Assembly: GCF_030056795.1 (NCBI RefSeq)
Contig: NZ_JASHKQ010000001.1
Location: 1,178,001 to 1,242,000, forward strand
From: Rhodococcus sp. IEGM 1381
Lineage (GTDB): Bacteria; Actinomycetota; Actinomycetes; Mycobacteriales; Mycobacteriaceae
DNA: 64,000 bases
Reading direction: 5' to 3'
Below are positions 8,819 to 16,660 of this stretch, one piece after another. The notes under the pieces were generated by a model. The model did no database searches, was not told the origin of the DNA, and saw only the letters and a list, made by a program, of their open reading frames with translations. Position 1 is the stretch's first letter. The number at the start of each line of letters is the position of its first letter. Both the position numbers and the translations under genes were made by a program.

Positions 8819-10138
8819 ATGCGAATAACTGTTTTCGGTACCGGTTATCTCGGTGCTACCCATGCAGCGTGCATGGCCGAACTGGGCCATGAGGTACTCG
8901 GCGTCGACGTCGATCCAGCAAAGCTCGCCAAGCTCGAAGCCGGTGAGGTTCCGTTCTGGGAGCCCGGCCTCGAGGAGGTGCTGCAGCGCAATATCGCGGC
9001 CGGACGTCTGCGCTTCACTGCGTCTTACCAGGAAGCTGCCGATTTTGCGGAGGTCCATTTTCTCGGTGTCGGTACCCCCCAGAAAAAGGGGGAGTTCGCG
9101 GCCGACATGAAGTTCGTCGACTCGGTCATCGAGACGCTCGCGCCGTTGCTGACCAAGCCGGCCGTCATCTTCGGTAAGTCGACCGTCCCGGTGGGGACAG
9201 CGGAGCGGCTGGGCCGCATGGCCCGTGAACTCGCGCCCGCCGGTGACGGCGTCGAGGTTGCCTGGAACCCGGAGTTTTTGCGAGAGGGCTTTGCCGTCAA
9301 GGACACGTTGCACCCGGACCGTCTCGTATTGGGTGTGGACCGTGACCGGACGGGGCGTGCCGAGGAATTGGCGCGCGAGGTGTACGCCCAATTGTTGGAC
9401 GAGAAGATCCCGTTTCTGGTGACCGACCTGGCCACTGCCGAGCTGGTCAAAGCATCGGCCAATGCGTTTCTCGCAACCAAGATTTCCTTCATCAACGCGA
9501 TCGCGGAGGTGTGCGAGGCTGCCGGTGCCGACGTCACCGTGCTTGCGGACGCTATCGGCCACGACGAGCGCATCGGCCGCAAGTTCCTCAATGCCGGCAT
9601 CGGCTTCGGCGGTGGGTGCCTGCCCAAGGACATCCGGGCCTTCATGGCCAGGGCAGGGGAGCTCGGCGCCGATCAGGCGCTGACGTTCCTGCGGGAGGTG
9701 GACAACATCAACATGCGACGCCGTACCCGCATGGTCGAGTTGGCGCGCGAGGCCTGTGGCTCGCTCCTCGGGGCCAGAGTGGCTGTGTTGGGGGCGGCCT
9801 TCAAGCCGGATTCGGACGACGTCCGTGATTCGCCTGCGTTGAATGTGGCCGGGCAGATTCAGCTGCAGGGCGCTGCGGTGAACGTGTTCGACCCCAAGGC
9901 GATGGAGAACTCCCGAGCGCTGTTTCCCACTCTCACCTACTGCAACTCTGCGCTGGACGCGTGCCAGGGGGCAGACGTGGTGCTGGTGCTGACGGAGTGG
10001 AAAGAGTTCAAGGCGCTCACACCGAAAGATATCGAACCCGTCGTGCGGGCGAAGTCGATAATCGACGGGCGCAACTGTCTGGATCCTGCGATGTGGCGCG
10101 CGAGCGGATGGACATACCGGGGACTTGGGCGACCTTGA
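8819..10138 (+). CDS. ugd: UDP-glucose 6-dehydrogenase
   Basis: A 439-aa enzyme oxidising UDP-glucose to UDP-glucuronate with two NAD+ in the cytoplasm. It has an N-terminal Rossmann motif (VFGTGYLGATHA), the GKSTVPVGT block, a central helix with the conserved Lys/Asn region (ELVKASANAFLATKISFIN), the catalytic-Cys motif GFGGGCLPKD, and a C-terminal UDP-binding domain (GAAFKPDSDDVRDSPAL). Length is normal. The start at ATG 8819 gives the usual MRITVFG beginning; a GTG/ATG upstream at 8804 adds only five residues. It lies between the two sugar transferases and supplies an acidic sugar for the EPS. A hairpin follows its stop. Confidence 0.95.
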   Translation: MRITVFGTGYLGATHAACMAELGHEVLGVDVDPAKLAKLEAGEVPFWEPGLEEVLQRNIAAGRLRFTASYQEAADFAEVHFLGVGTPQKKGEFAADMKFVDSVIETLAPLLTKPAVIFGKSTVPVGTAERLGRMARELAPAGDGVEVAWNPEFLREGFAVKDTLHPDRLVLGVDRDRTGRAEELAREVYAQLLDEKIPFLVTDLATAELVKASANAFLATKISFINAIAEVCEAAGADVTVLADAIGHDERIGRKFLNAGIGFGGGCLPKDIRAFMARAGELGADQALTFLREVDNINMRRRTRMVELAREACGSLLGARVAVLGAAFKPDSDDVRDSPALNVAGQIQLQGAAVNVFDPKAMENSRALFPTLTYCNSALDACQGADVVLVLTEWKEFKALTPKDIEPVVRAKSIIDGRNCLDPAMWRASGWTYRGLGRP

Positions 10139-10143
10139 TTCGA

Positions 10144-10176
10144 CGATATTGTTCGTGACCTAATCGAACGATATCG
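10144..10176 (+). terminator. Hairpin after ugd (terminator-like or operator)
   Basis: Six bases after the ugd stop there is a 12-bp stem (CGATATTGTTCG / CGAACGATATCG) with a 9-nt loop. The only non-Watson-Crick pair would be a G-U in RNA, which favours an RNA hairpin. There is no clean T-run immediately after it, so it may be an imperfect terminator, an mRNA end-stabiliser, or a protein-binding dyad. Confidence 0.45.
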
Positions 10177-10497
10177 GTCTTCGGATGGCTTTAGATTGTT
10201 TGAATGATTTTCCCCGGGCGCAAATGTTTCCTATTTGTTTCGTCCGCCTCACGGAGATTTGTGACGAGTCCCAAGGCGCAACGGATATCGGCGGGTCCAA
10301 CACCGAAGATTCTATGACGCTCGATGTGATCGGTAACGTTTCCTCCGCTCGAGTCGACCAAGTGTTATAGGCCCAAGCCCTTTTAGCTGGAGATTTGTCA
10401 GCGACGGAATGGTCAGTGAGATGGGCAACTGAGCGAGTGATGTGCGAGAAATCGTGCGAAGATCGTGGGGGCTCGAAGATTCCATTCCGAGCTGGTC

Positions 10498-10523
10498 GGT
10501 CGACGTCGACGTCGACGTCGACC
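10498..10523. repeat. Perfect 26-bp GTCGAC palindrome
   Basis: Four overlapping GTCGAC units in tandem, capped by GG on the left and CC on the right, form a perfect 26-bp self-complementary sequence. It lies 69 bp before the GTG of the second sugar transferase. It could be a regulator-binding array, a very stable mRNA hairpin or cruciform, or a simple-sequence expansion. Nothing like it precedes the first sugar transferase. Confidence 0.8.
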
Positions 10524-10592
10524 ACGACTCGTTCAGGTCGATTCGGCGATGCGCTTCGGTGGGTGAAGCCGACAGGTGAAAGAGGACGATCG

Positions 10593-12101
10593 GTGACAGC
10601 TCTCGAAACAACACTCGCAAAGTCGGGGACCGGACGGTCGGGACGCTCTGCGTGGCGCACCCGTCGCCCGACCTCGCGTCGAATCTGGGAGCAGCAATAC
10701 GTAGACCGCCTGCGATACACCGACGTCGTCGTTGTCGTGGCAGCGGTGGCTGTTGCGCAGTACATCCGATTCGGTGAAGTCGCGGTCGGCACGGGTTCCA
10801 CGATGGGGCACTTCGGAATGTCTGTCGCTCTGGCCGCGATCTGGATCGGCTTTCTCGCGATCTTCCGCACCCGCTCGCCGCGGGTGATCGGAACGGGAGC
10901 CGAGGAGTATCGCCGAATAGTGTCGGCCACCTTCCGTCTCTTCGGTGTCATCGCCATCGTGTCTCTTCTTGCGCGCGTGGATATCGCCCGGCTGTACCTC
11001 GCGATTGCGCTTCCGGTCGGTCTACTCGGCTTGCTTCTGAACAGGTGGCTCTGGCGAAGAAGCGTGTCGCACAAACGAAGCAGGGGCATGTATCAAACGT
11101 CGGTGCTGATCGTCGGCAGTCGAGATGCAGCGGTGTCCATGGCCAAGCAGTTCGAGCGTGCTCCCGAAGCCGGGTACACCGTGGTCGGACTCTGTCTTCC
11201 CGGTTACGCGCCGGAGGACGAAGCCACGCTCACAATCGAAGGCTCCCATATCCCGATTCTCGGCGACGAGACATCCGTGGTCGACGCCATCGAGACGTCC
11301 GGCGCGGATACTGTCGCGGTAACGGCAACAGAACATCTGGGCAACAAGGGAATTCGCAAGATGATCTGGGATCTGGAGAAGAAAAACGTCGACCTTGTCG
11401 TGGCCCCTGGCGTCGTCGATGTCGCCGGTCCGCGGTTGGTGATGCGCCCAGTGGCCGGGTTCCCCCTGATTCACGTCGAGAAGCCGCAGTACAACGGTGC
11501 CACTCGCTTCAGTAAGACGGCGTTCGACCTGATGTTCGCGACGTCGGTGTTGGTTGTCATCGCGCCGGTTCTGCTAGTACTCGCCATACTGGTCAAGGCA
11601 ACGAGCCGCGGACCGGTCTTCTACAAGTCCGAGCGCATGGGCATCGACGCAAAGCCGTTCCCCATGATCAAGTTTCGGAGCATGGTGCAGGACGCAGACA
11701 AGCGAGTCGATGCTTTGCTGGCTCAAAACGAGAGTGCCGGCGGGGTGTTGTTCAAGATGCGGGACGATCCCCGTATCACCGCGGTCGGAAGGGTGATGCG
11801 CAAATTCAGCCTCGACGAGTTGCCACAGTTCATCAACGTACTTCGGCGAGAGATGAGTGTTGTCGGTCCACGCCCGCCGCTACGTCGCGAGGTGGAGACT
11901 TACGACGGTGACGTTCGGCGACGACTTCTCGTCAAGCCCGGTATCACCGGTCTCTGGCAGGTGAGCGGCCGGTCGGATCTGTCCTGGGAAGAGACTGTGC
12001 GACTTGATCTTTCGTACGTCGAGAACTGGTCGATGGTCGGCGACATTCTGATCATTGCCAAGACGGTCAAGGCGGTCGCGGGCAGTGATGGGGCTTACTG
12101 A
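10593..12101 (+). CDS. Polyprenyl-phosphate sugar-1-phosphate transferase (copy 2)
   Basis: A 502-aa paralogue of the gene at 6781, with the same layout: N-terminal membrane helices, CoA-binding_3-like domain, and a bacterial sugar transferase domain with KFRSMVQDAD, LDELPQFINVL, VVGPRPPL and KPGITGLWQVSGRS. The GTG at 10593 follows GAAAGAGG by seven bases and gives nearly the same length as copy 1, so the longer frame from 10395 is rejected. N-terminal 40 residues differ most. Two initiating enzymes in one locus point to two polymers, two first sugars, or redundancy. The lasso-type cluster begins 132 bp downstream. Confidence 0.92.
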   Translation: MTALETTLAKSGTGRSGRSAWRTRRPTSRRIWEQQYVDRLRYTDVVVVVAAVAVAQYIRFGEVAVGTGSTMGHFGMSVALAAIWIGFLAIFRTRSPRVIGTGAEEYRRIVSATFRLFGVIAIVSLLARVDIARLYLAIALPVGLLGLLLNRWLWRRSVSHKRSRGMYQTSVLIVGSRDAAVSMAKQFERAPEAGYTVVGLCLPGYAPEDEATLTIEGSHIPILGDETSVVDAIETSGADTVAVTATEHLGNKGIRKMIWDLEKKNVDLVVAPGVVDVAGPRLVMRPVAGFPLIHVEKPQYNGATRFSKTAFDLMFATSVLVVIAPVLLVLAILVKATSRGPVFYKSERMGIDAKPFPMIKFRSMVQDADKRVDALLAQNESAGGVLFKMRDDPRITAVGRVMRKFSLDELPQFINVLRREMSVVGPRPPLRREVETYDGDVRRRLLVKPGITGLWQVSGRSDLSWEETVRLDLSYVENWSMVGDILIIAKTVKAVAGSDGAY

Positions 12102-12233
12102 GGCCTTACGCCAGAGGCAACTGCTGTCGGGGGAACAAGCCAAAAGACGGAACCGAACCTGCACATGATGTTGCGCGGTATCGTTTTGTAGCTGTCGGAG
12201 TGATCGACTCCCAGCACCCCCGAAGGAGAACCG

Positions 12234-12515
12234 ATGGGCCAGACTTTTGTCGTAGAGGCTTCGCGCGTGACGTGGACCAACAGTGGGGTCGAGATCGTTA
12301 TCCTCGATCTCGAGGGTTCGCAATACTTCGCGTTGAACGAGTCCGGCTGCGAACTGTGGCCGCTATTGGTGGATGGCACGTCACGTGACGATATGATCGC
12401 CAAGCTGGTCGACGAGTACAAGATCTCCGAAGATGTTGCCGCGCACGATGTCGATGCGCTTCTGGACGGGCTTTTGGAACGCAATATCGTCAAGGTTGCC
12501 GATGGCTCGAGCTGA
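12234..12515 (+). CDS. PqqD-like RiPP recognition protein (lasso B1)
   Basis: A 93-aa PqqD-family protein, the stand-alone RiPP recognition element that binds a precursor leader and presents it to protease and cyclase. The sequence shows the winged-helix pattern: a beta-rich start, then DLEGSQYFALNESG, LWPLLVDGTS, and a helical DMIAKLVDEYKISEDVAAHDVDALLDGLLERNIV, all typical of the family. An excellent ribosome-binding site (AAGGAGA, 12223-12229) precedes the ATG. It is the first gene of the cluster and overlaps the cyclase gene by 14 bases. The Tyr/Pro/Leu-type leader it would bind is present in the peptide at 16442. Confidence 0.88.
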   Translation: MGQTFVVEASRVTWTNSGVEIVILDLEGSQYFALNESGCELWPLLVDGTSRDDMIAKLVDEYKISEDVAAHDVDALLDGLLERNIVKVADGSS

Positions 12516-13692
12516 TGTTGTAGGGACACGTCTGGCACCCCTGTCACCGATCGAGGTCGCGACGTCCAGGCCGATCGGTTTGGATCGATCCCGGCCTATC
12601 CTGGGAGAGGTTGCCGCGGCAACACCTCGCGCTGCTTTCCGTGACACTGTCCGGGCGGCACTGGAACACGGGCCGTGCATAGTCAGCTTCTCCGGCGGTC
12701 GAGACTCCTCGGCGGTTCTCGCGACCGCGGTCAGTGTCGCCCGAGCCGAGGGGCTTCCCTTGCCGATTCCGGCCACCTTGAATTTCCCCGGTATCGAGGA
12801 GTCACACGAGTCGGAGTGGCAGGACTTGGTGCTCGACCACCTCGGCGTCACCGACCGTCTGCAGTACTCCTTGTCCACCGAGATGGATGCGTTGGGTGAG
12901 TCGGCCCGAGAGTTGTTGACTGCCTTCGGTGTTGTGTGGCCGTTCAATACCCACTTGCACGGCGTCATCTGTAAGGATACCGCTGGAGGTACGTTGCTGA
13001 CCGGTTTCGGAGGTGACGAGCTTGCGGCATCGTCATCGACTCGATGGGCCGCCAAAGCGCTGGCGAACCGTCGAACTCTCACGCCACGAAAAGTGATCTC
13101 CATCGCACACTTCGGGAGCCCACGCCCCCTCCGCTATCTCGCCGATCTGCCATCGAGCAGACCGGACCGCGAAGACTTCCCATGGCTCACCCGTAAAGGG
13201 TTGGCCCAGGCGACACATCAGTGGGCCGCCAACAGTTCGACGATCCCGATGGGGTGGGGGAAGGTGCTTCGGGAGTGGGTTCCTCGGTCGCGCTACTTCG
13301 AGATGGTCAAGCAGAGCATGGGCGATCTCGGATCGCTGCACGACGTGAACGTCAGGCACCCATTCGTCGAACCGTCTGTGCTGCAGGCCTTTGCCCACCA
13401 CTCGCCGTTCGTCGGAATGCCCGGGCGTCGCGCCATCATGCAGCTGTTGGTGGGTGATCTGCTTCCGCCCGAGGTGGTCACCCGCACTTCGAAAGCTTCT
13501 TTCACACCGTCTTTGTGGAACGGTGAATCGCGCGAGTTCGCGCAAGAGTGGGACGGCACCGGCCTGGATGAATCCCTGGTTCGGCCGGACATCGTCAAGC
13601 GTGAGTGGCTCGGTTCCGATCCGACTGTGCACAGCTTGTCGCTGCTGCAGCAGGCGTGGTTGCACTCGCACAAGATCGGAGCCGTGGTCTGA
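12502..13692 (+). CDS. Asparagine-synthetase-like lasso cyclase (C), no glutaminase domain
   Basis: A 396-aa ATP-dependent enzyme of the asparagine-synthase C-terminal family. In lasso clusters it adenylates an Asp/Glu side chain and joins it to the core N-terminus. The PPi loop SFSGGRDSS (about residues 62-70) and GFGGDE (about 168-173) are present. Lasso C proteins usually have a further N-terminal glutaminase-like domain of about 200 residues; here only about 60 residues precede the ATP motif, so that domain is absent. ATG 12502 overlaps the B1 stop by 14 bases; a longer frame from 12433 would lie inside B1. The exporter starts three bases after its stop. Role inferred from family and neighbours. 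Confidence 0.85.
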   Translation: MARADVVGTRLAPLSPIEVATSRPIGLDRSRPILGEVAAATPRAAFRDTVRAALEHGPCIVSFSGGRDSSAVLATAVSVARAEGLPLPIPATLNFPGIEESHESEWQDLVLDHLGVTDRLQYSLSTEMDALGESARELLTAFGVVWPFNTHLHGVICKDTAGGTLLTGFGGDELAASSSTRWAAKALANRRTLTPRKVISIAHFGSPRPLRYLADLPSSRPDREDFPWLTRKGLAQATHQWAANSSTIPMGWGKVLREWVPRSRYFEMVKQSMGDLGSLHDVNVRHPFVEPSVLQAFAHHSPFVGMPGRRAIMQLLVGDLLPPEVVTRTSKASFTPSLWNGESREFAQEWDGTGLDESLVRPDIVKREWLGSDPTVHSLSLLQQAWLHSHKIGAVV

Positions 13693-13694
13693 GA

Positions 13695-15479
13695 ATGGCA
13701 GAATCCTTTGCCAGCGAGGCTTTTCGGTCTACGAAGTTCGCCCTTGGACTGGCGTTTCGGGCCGATCCGCGGCGCACTGTCAGTACCGGGTTCTTTCAAA
13801 TCGTCGGCGCACTCGCCGCCATCGGAACAGTTGTGATCGGCAAGGTGTTGCTCGAGCGCATCCTCGATGACGGTGCCACCTCCCCCCAGCAGCTGCTGTG
13901 GCCACTGCTGGGTTTGGCTTTGGTCACGGCCGTCACCGGCAGTATTGCTGTGATCAGGGGACAGCAGGAGAGACTCTTAGGCGAGCGGGTCAGCCAATTG
14001 GTGTGGAACAAGGTGCTCGACGTGGTCACGAATGTCGACTTGATGACCTACGAGCAGCCGGGCTTCATCACCGAGTACGCGAATGTCGAGCGCGGCGGTA
14101 TGACGCGTCCGCTTCCGATGACCAAGAGCGTGTTCGGTCTCATCGGTGCCGGCTTGGGTGTGTCAGCGATGTTGATCGCGCTCATGAGCATCGCACCAGT
14201 GCTGGCACCGATTCTTTTCCTTGGGGCAGTACCTGCAGTCATCGTCTCTCGCTTGGCCTCTCGCTCCGAGTTCGCGTTCTCCCGGCGACTCACTCCCGCA
14301 TTCATGCGTCGTGAATATCTTCGTCGGGTTCTGACACATCGGGAGTACGCGGCCGAGATCCGGTCCTTCGGTGCCGCCCCCAACCTCCGATCACGACATT
14401 CGGCGCTCGACGCCGTCGTGGGTAACGGTCTGAAAGGGCAGGTTGCGAGCAGAACCAAGCTGGCGCTGGTGCAGACGGCGGGCTCGGCGCTGAGCTTGGT
14501 TGCCGTCCTGTTGGTGATCGTCTACATGCTCGACCGAGGGCTCCTGACCCTGCCGCAGGCCGGAGCGGCAGCCATCGCCGTGAGGATTCTCGGATCCCAG
14601 CTCAGTTCGGTCTACAGCTCGTTCAGCGCCCTGACAGAGTCGGCCCCATTCGTGTCGGATCTCAACCGATTCCTCCGCAAACGTACTTCGCCGGCGGGGA
14701 GGGCCGAGCCCATGACCCTCCAACATCGTCTGACGCTGTCCGATGTGCAATTCCGCTATCCGGGACGGGACGATGCTGCCCTTGCCGACATCGACATGTT
14801 CATCGACCGCGGCGAGGTAGTGGCTCTGGTGGGCGAGAACGGTTCGGGCAAAACGACTCTGGCCAATATCGTCGCAGGCTTGTACGAGCCGGATTCCGGT
14901 GAGGTCAGATGGGACGAGGTGCCCCTCGAGCGCGAGCGTGTTCGAGCGAGCGTCACCATGGTGTTCCAGGATTTCGCCCAGTTTTCGTTGAGTGTTACCG
15001 ACAACATCGATGTGGCAGGGCAGTCGAGCGCCGATCCCGGGCGCGTCCATACTGCCGCGTTCGATGCTCAGTTGACGGACACCATTGCGTCACTGCCATC
15101 GGGCTTCGACACCATGCTGGGCCGAGATCTCGATGAGGGGCTCGATCTTTCGGGTGGACAGTGGCAGCGCATGGCACTGGCGCGCGCACTGTTGAAGAAC
15201 TCCTCGCTGATCGTCCTCGACGAGCCGAGCGCAGCGTTGGATCCCCGGGCGGAGAACGAGCTGTTCAACGACGTCCGCCGCGTGCTTAATGGAAGGGCCG
15301 CATTGTTGATCTCTCACCGTTACTCCAATGTCAAACACGCCGACCGTATCTACGTTCTCGACGGGGGCCGTGTCGTGGAATGTGGCAGCCATCGTGAGCT
15401 GATGCGCCTCGGCGGTAAGTATGCGGATCTGTTCACGCTGCAGTCCACTGCCTATTCGATGGAGACTGTCGATGACTGA
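13695..15479 (+). CDS. ABC transporter, fused membrane/ATPase (lasso D)
   Basis: A 594-aa ABC half-transporter: an N-terminal membrane domain (about residues 15-340) with five or six helices, then an ATPase domain with Walker A GENGSGKTT (about 379-387), Q-loop VFQDFAQ, signature DLSGGQ (about 485-489), Walker B LIVLDEPS (about 506-512) and the switch His in LLISHR. It probably works as a homodimer to export the mature peptide, also giving self-immunity. ATG 13695 lies just after the cyclase stop, and its own stop overlaps the kinase start by eight bases (ATGACTGA). The frame extends upstream to 13605 only inside the cyclase gene. Confidence 0.9.
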   Translation: MAESFASEAFRSTKFALGLAFRADPRRTVSTGFFQIVGALAAIGTVVIGKVLLERILDDGATSPQQLLWPLLGLALVTAVTGSIAVIRGQQERLLGERVSQLVWNKVLDVVTNVDLMTYEQPGFITEYANVERGGMTRPLPMTKSVFGLIGAGLGVSAMLIALMSIAPVLAPILFLGAVPAVIVSRLASRSEFAFSRRLTPAFMRREYLRRVLTHREYAAEIRSFGAAPNLRSRHSALDAVVGNGLKGQVASRTKLALVQTAGSALSLVAVLLVIVYMLDRGLLTLPQAGAAAIAVRILGSQLSSVYSSFSALTESAPFVSDLNRFLRKRTSPAGRAEPMTLQHRLTLSDVQFRYPGRDDAALADIDMFIDRGEVVALVGENGSGKTTLANIVAGLYEPDSGEVRWDEVPLERERVRASVTMVFQDFAQFSLSVTDNIDVAGQSSADPGRVHTAAFDAQLTDTIASLPSGFDTMLGRDLDEGLDLSGGQWQRMALARALLKNSSLIVLDEPSAALDPRAENELFNDVRRVLNGRAALLISHRYSNVKHADRIYVLDGGRVVECGSHRELMRLGGKYADLFTLQSTAYSMETVDD

Positions 15480-16329
15480 ACTTGGTGCATACGGATTGAA
15501 GTTGCCGGGCATCCCTGGGCAGAACCTGCTCAAGCCGGCACCGGACGACTGGATTCCCTGGTCGTTCGAGATCGATGCCGACCCAGTGATCAAACGTCCA
15601 CCACAACAAGTCTCGGTCGACTCTGCAACGTTGTACACCCAGCCTCGCGGTTACGTTCATATAGATCGAGTGTTGTCTCGAACAACGGTGGTGCAGGGAA
15701 AGATTCCTGTCCGAGACGCCTACGTCCACCCGTTGCTCGCGTCGACAGCGCTGATGGTCGCAGAGTGGAACCAACGTTTGGTGTTTCACGGCGGTGTCTT
15801 TCTCGACTCTGCCGGGTACGCCTGGGGAGTGCTGGGGGAGCGTGAGCACGGCAAGAGTTCGTTCCTGGGCTGGTGTGTGTCGAACGGTATCGAGGTGTTC
15901 TCCGATGACTTGGTCGTGACCGACGGGCATCGAGTACTCGCTGGGCCGCGATGCATCGACCTGAGGCAAGGTGCCGCGGAGCATTTCGGTATCGGTGTCG
16001 ATATCGGGGTTGTGGGAACGCGTCGGCGCTGGCGTGTTCCGCTCAGCGACGGCGGGACGACAGCTCCACTGGGTGGGTGGATTGCGTTGAAGTGGGGCGA
16101 TACTTCGGTCCGATCGATGACGGCGCAGGAACGAGTGGCCACGCTCGTGTCCAACCGTGGAATCAGCGTGGCGCAGAATCATCAGGTGCCGTGGCTCAAT
16201 TCGATCTCGGCACCCGCGTTCGAGTTCAGGCGACCCAAGGATTGGGGACACGTTGATGAGGCCATGCAGTCGCTCATGCGCTCGGTCGAGAGGTTCCGAA
16301 CGAAGGCTGGATCCACGGCGGTACGTTAG
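15472..16329 (+). CDS. HPr-kinase-like peptide kinase (lasso K)
   Basis: A 285-aa protein of the HprK-related group. It has a Walker A (GEREHGKSS, residues 122-130) and a following SDDLVV (about 144-149), the positions of the P-loop and Mg-binding acids in HPr kinase. The N-terminal phosphatase/sensor half of true HprK is missing. In paeninodin-type lasso clusters such kinases phosphorylate the C-terminal Ser of the precursor; the precursor encoded next ends in Asp-Ser, which fits. It is translationally coupled to the exporter. 112 bp separate it from the precursor gene, which may have its own promoter. The alternative is a kinase for an EPS component. Confidence 0.78.
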   Translation: MTELGAYGLKLPGIPGQNLLKPAPDDWIPWSFEIDADPVIKRPPQQVSVDSATLYTQPRGYVHIDRVLSRTTVVQGKIPVRDAYVHPLLASTALMVAEWNQRLVFHGGVFLDSAGYAWGVLGEREHGKSSFLGWCVSNGIEVFSDDLVVTDGHRVLAGPRCIDLRQGAAEHFGIGVDIGVVGTRRRWRVPLSDGGTTAPLGGWIALKWGDTSVRSMTAQERVATLVSNRGISVAQNHQVPWLNSISAPAFEFRRPKDWGHVDEAMQSLMRSVERFRTKAGSTAVR

Positions 16330-16441
16330 TTTTGCTCACTAGTTTCGGGACATACGGTTGTAACACAACGGGCTGGGGTCGAACCGAACCGAAAGTTAGT
16401 ATTTGCTAGTCGGAACCGGCACAAACCAAAGGAAAAGCAAA
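16330..16441 (+). promoter_or_regulatory. Leader of the precursor peptide gene
   Basis: A 112-bp non-coding gap in an otherwise tightly coupled cluster. It is more A/T-rich than its neighbours and ends in a good ribosome-binding site (AAAGGAAAAG, ending six bases before ATG 16442). It contains a short dyad GTTGT-AAC-ACAAC (16357-16369). A separate promoter for the precursor would make sense because precursors are needed in excess over their enzymes; the exact boxes cannot be fixed by eye. Confidence 0.4.
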
Positions 16442-16603
16442 ATGGCACAGTACTCCGCACCTCAGATCTCAGATTTGGGATCGCTCTCCGCAATGACGCT
16501 GCAGGGCGGCTCGGGAACGTTCGACAAGTCGGGTGGCGGCTCTGACGTCCTCTCCACCCTGACCGGCCTGACCGGTAACATCACGGTCTCCGTCGACTCG
16601 TAA
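16442..16603 (+). CDS. Lasso-type RiPP precursor peptide (A)
   Basis: A 53-aa peptide. The leader (residues 1-20) carries the lasso signature: Tyr4-x-x-Pro7-x-Ile9, then LGSL, and a Thr at 19 that would be the conserved penultimate leader residue. Cleavage after Leu20 would leave a 33-residue core starting QGGSGTFD, with Asp28 at core position 8, the right place for an isopeptide ring. The remaining core is Gly/Ser/Thr-rich (KSGGGSD, TLTGLTGN) and ends in ValAspSer. The C-terminal Ser is the expected target for the HprK-like kinase. The core is longer than most known lasso peptides (about 15-26 residues). It is followed at once by a strong hairpin. No Cys is present, so no disulfide. Confidence 0.82.
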   Translation: MAQYSAPQISDLGSLSAMTLQGGSGTFDKSGGGSDVLSTLTGLTGNITVSVDS

Positions 16604-16608
16604 TACGA

Positions 16609-16647
16609 AGCAGAAAGTCCGGCATCATTTGTGCCGGGCTTTCTGCT
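16609..16647 (+). terminator. Strong hairpin between precursor and protease genes
   Basis: Five bases after the precursor stop begins a 16-bp stem (AGCAGAAAGTCCGGCA / TGCCGGGCTTTCTGCT) with a 7-nt loop. The single irregular pair is U-G in RNA. It is followed by GCTTCC, not a long T-run. This looks like a partial terminator or processing site that keeps precursor mRNA abundant relative to the downstream protease gene. Confidence 0.75.
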
Positions 16648-16660
16648 GCTTCCGGGAGAT

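Larger units (their letters stand above)
10139..10592 (+). promoter_or_regulatory. 454-bp leader of the second sugar transferase
   Basis: No gene is supported here. The region starts with the ugd hairpin, then has A/T-rich segments (around 10185-10235 and 10360-10400, including ATAGGCCCAAGCCCTTTTAG) where promoters could lie, and a perfect palindrome at 10498-10523. An open frame runs from 10395 into the sugar transferase, but its first 66 codons match nothing in the paralogue and read through the palindrome as an artificial Ser-Thr repeat, so I treat it as untranslated leader. Confidence 0.4.

Noticed and set aside
10395..10592. N-terminal extension of the second sugar transferase
   Set aside because: The extra 66 codons have no counterpart in the paralogue and read the palindrome as a Ser-Thr repeat; GTG 10593 has a good ribosome-binding site.
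15433..16251. Long minus-strand frame opposite the kinase gene
   Set aside because: It is the mirror of the kinase reading frame, with Arg/His-rich low-plausibility sequence.
16357..16369. GTTGT-AAC-ACAAC dyad before the precursor gene
   Set aside because: Five-base arms are too short to claim an operator, and the likeness to the LysR-type dyads at 62.3 kb is probably chance.
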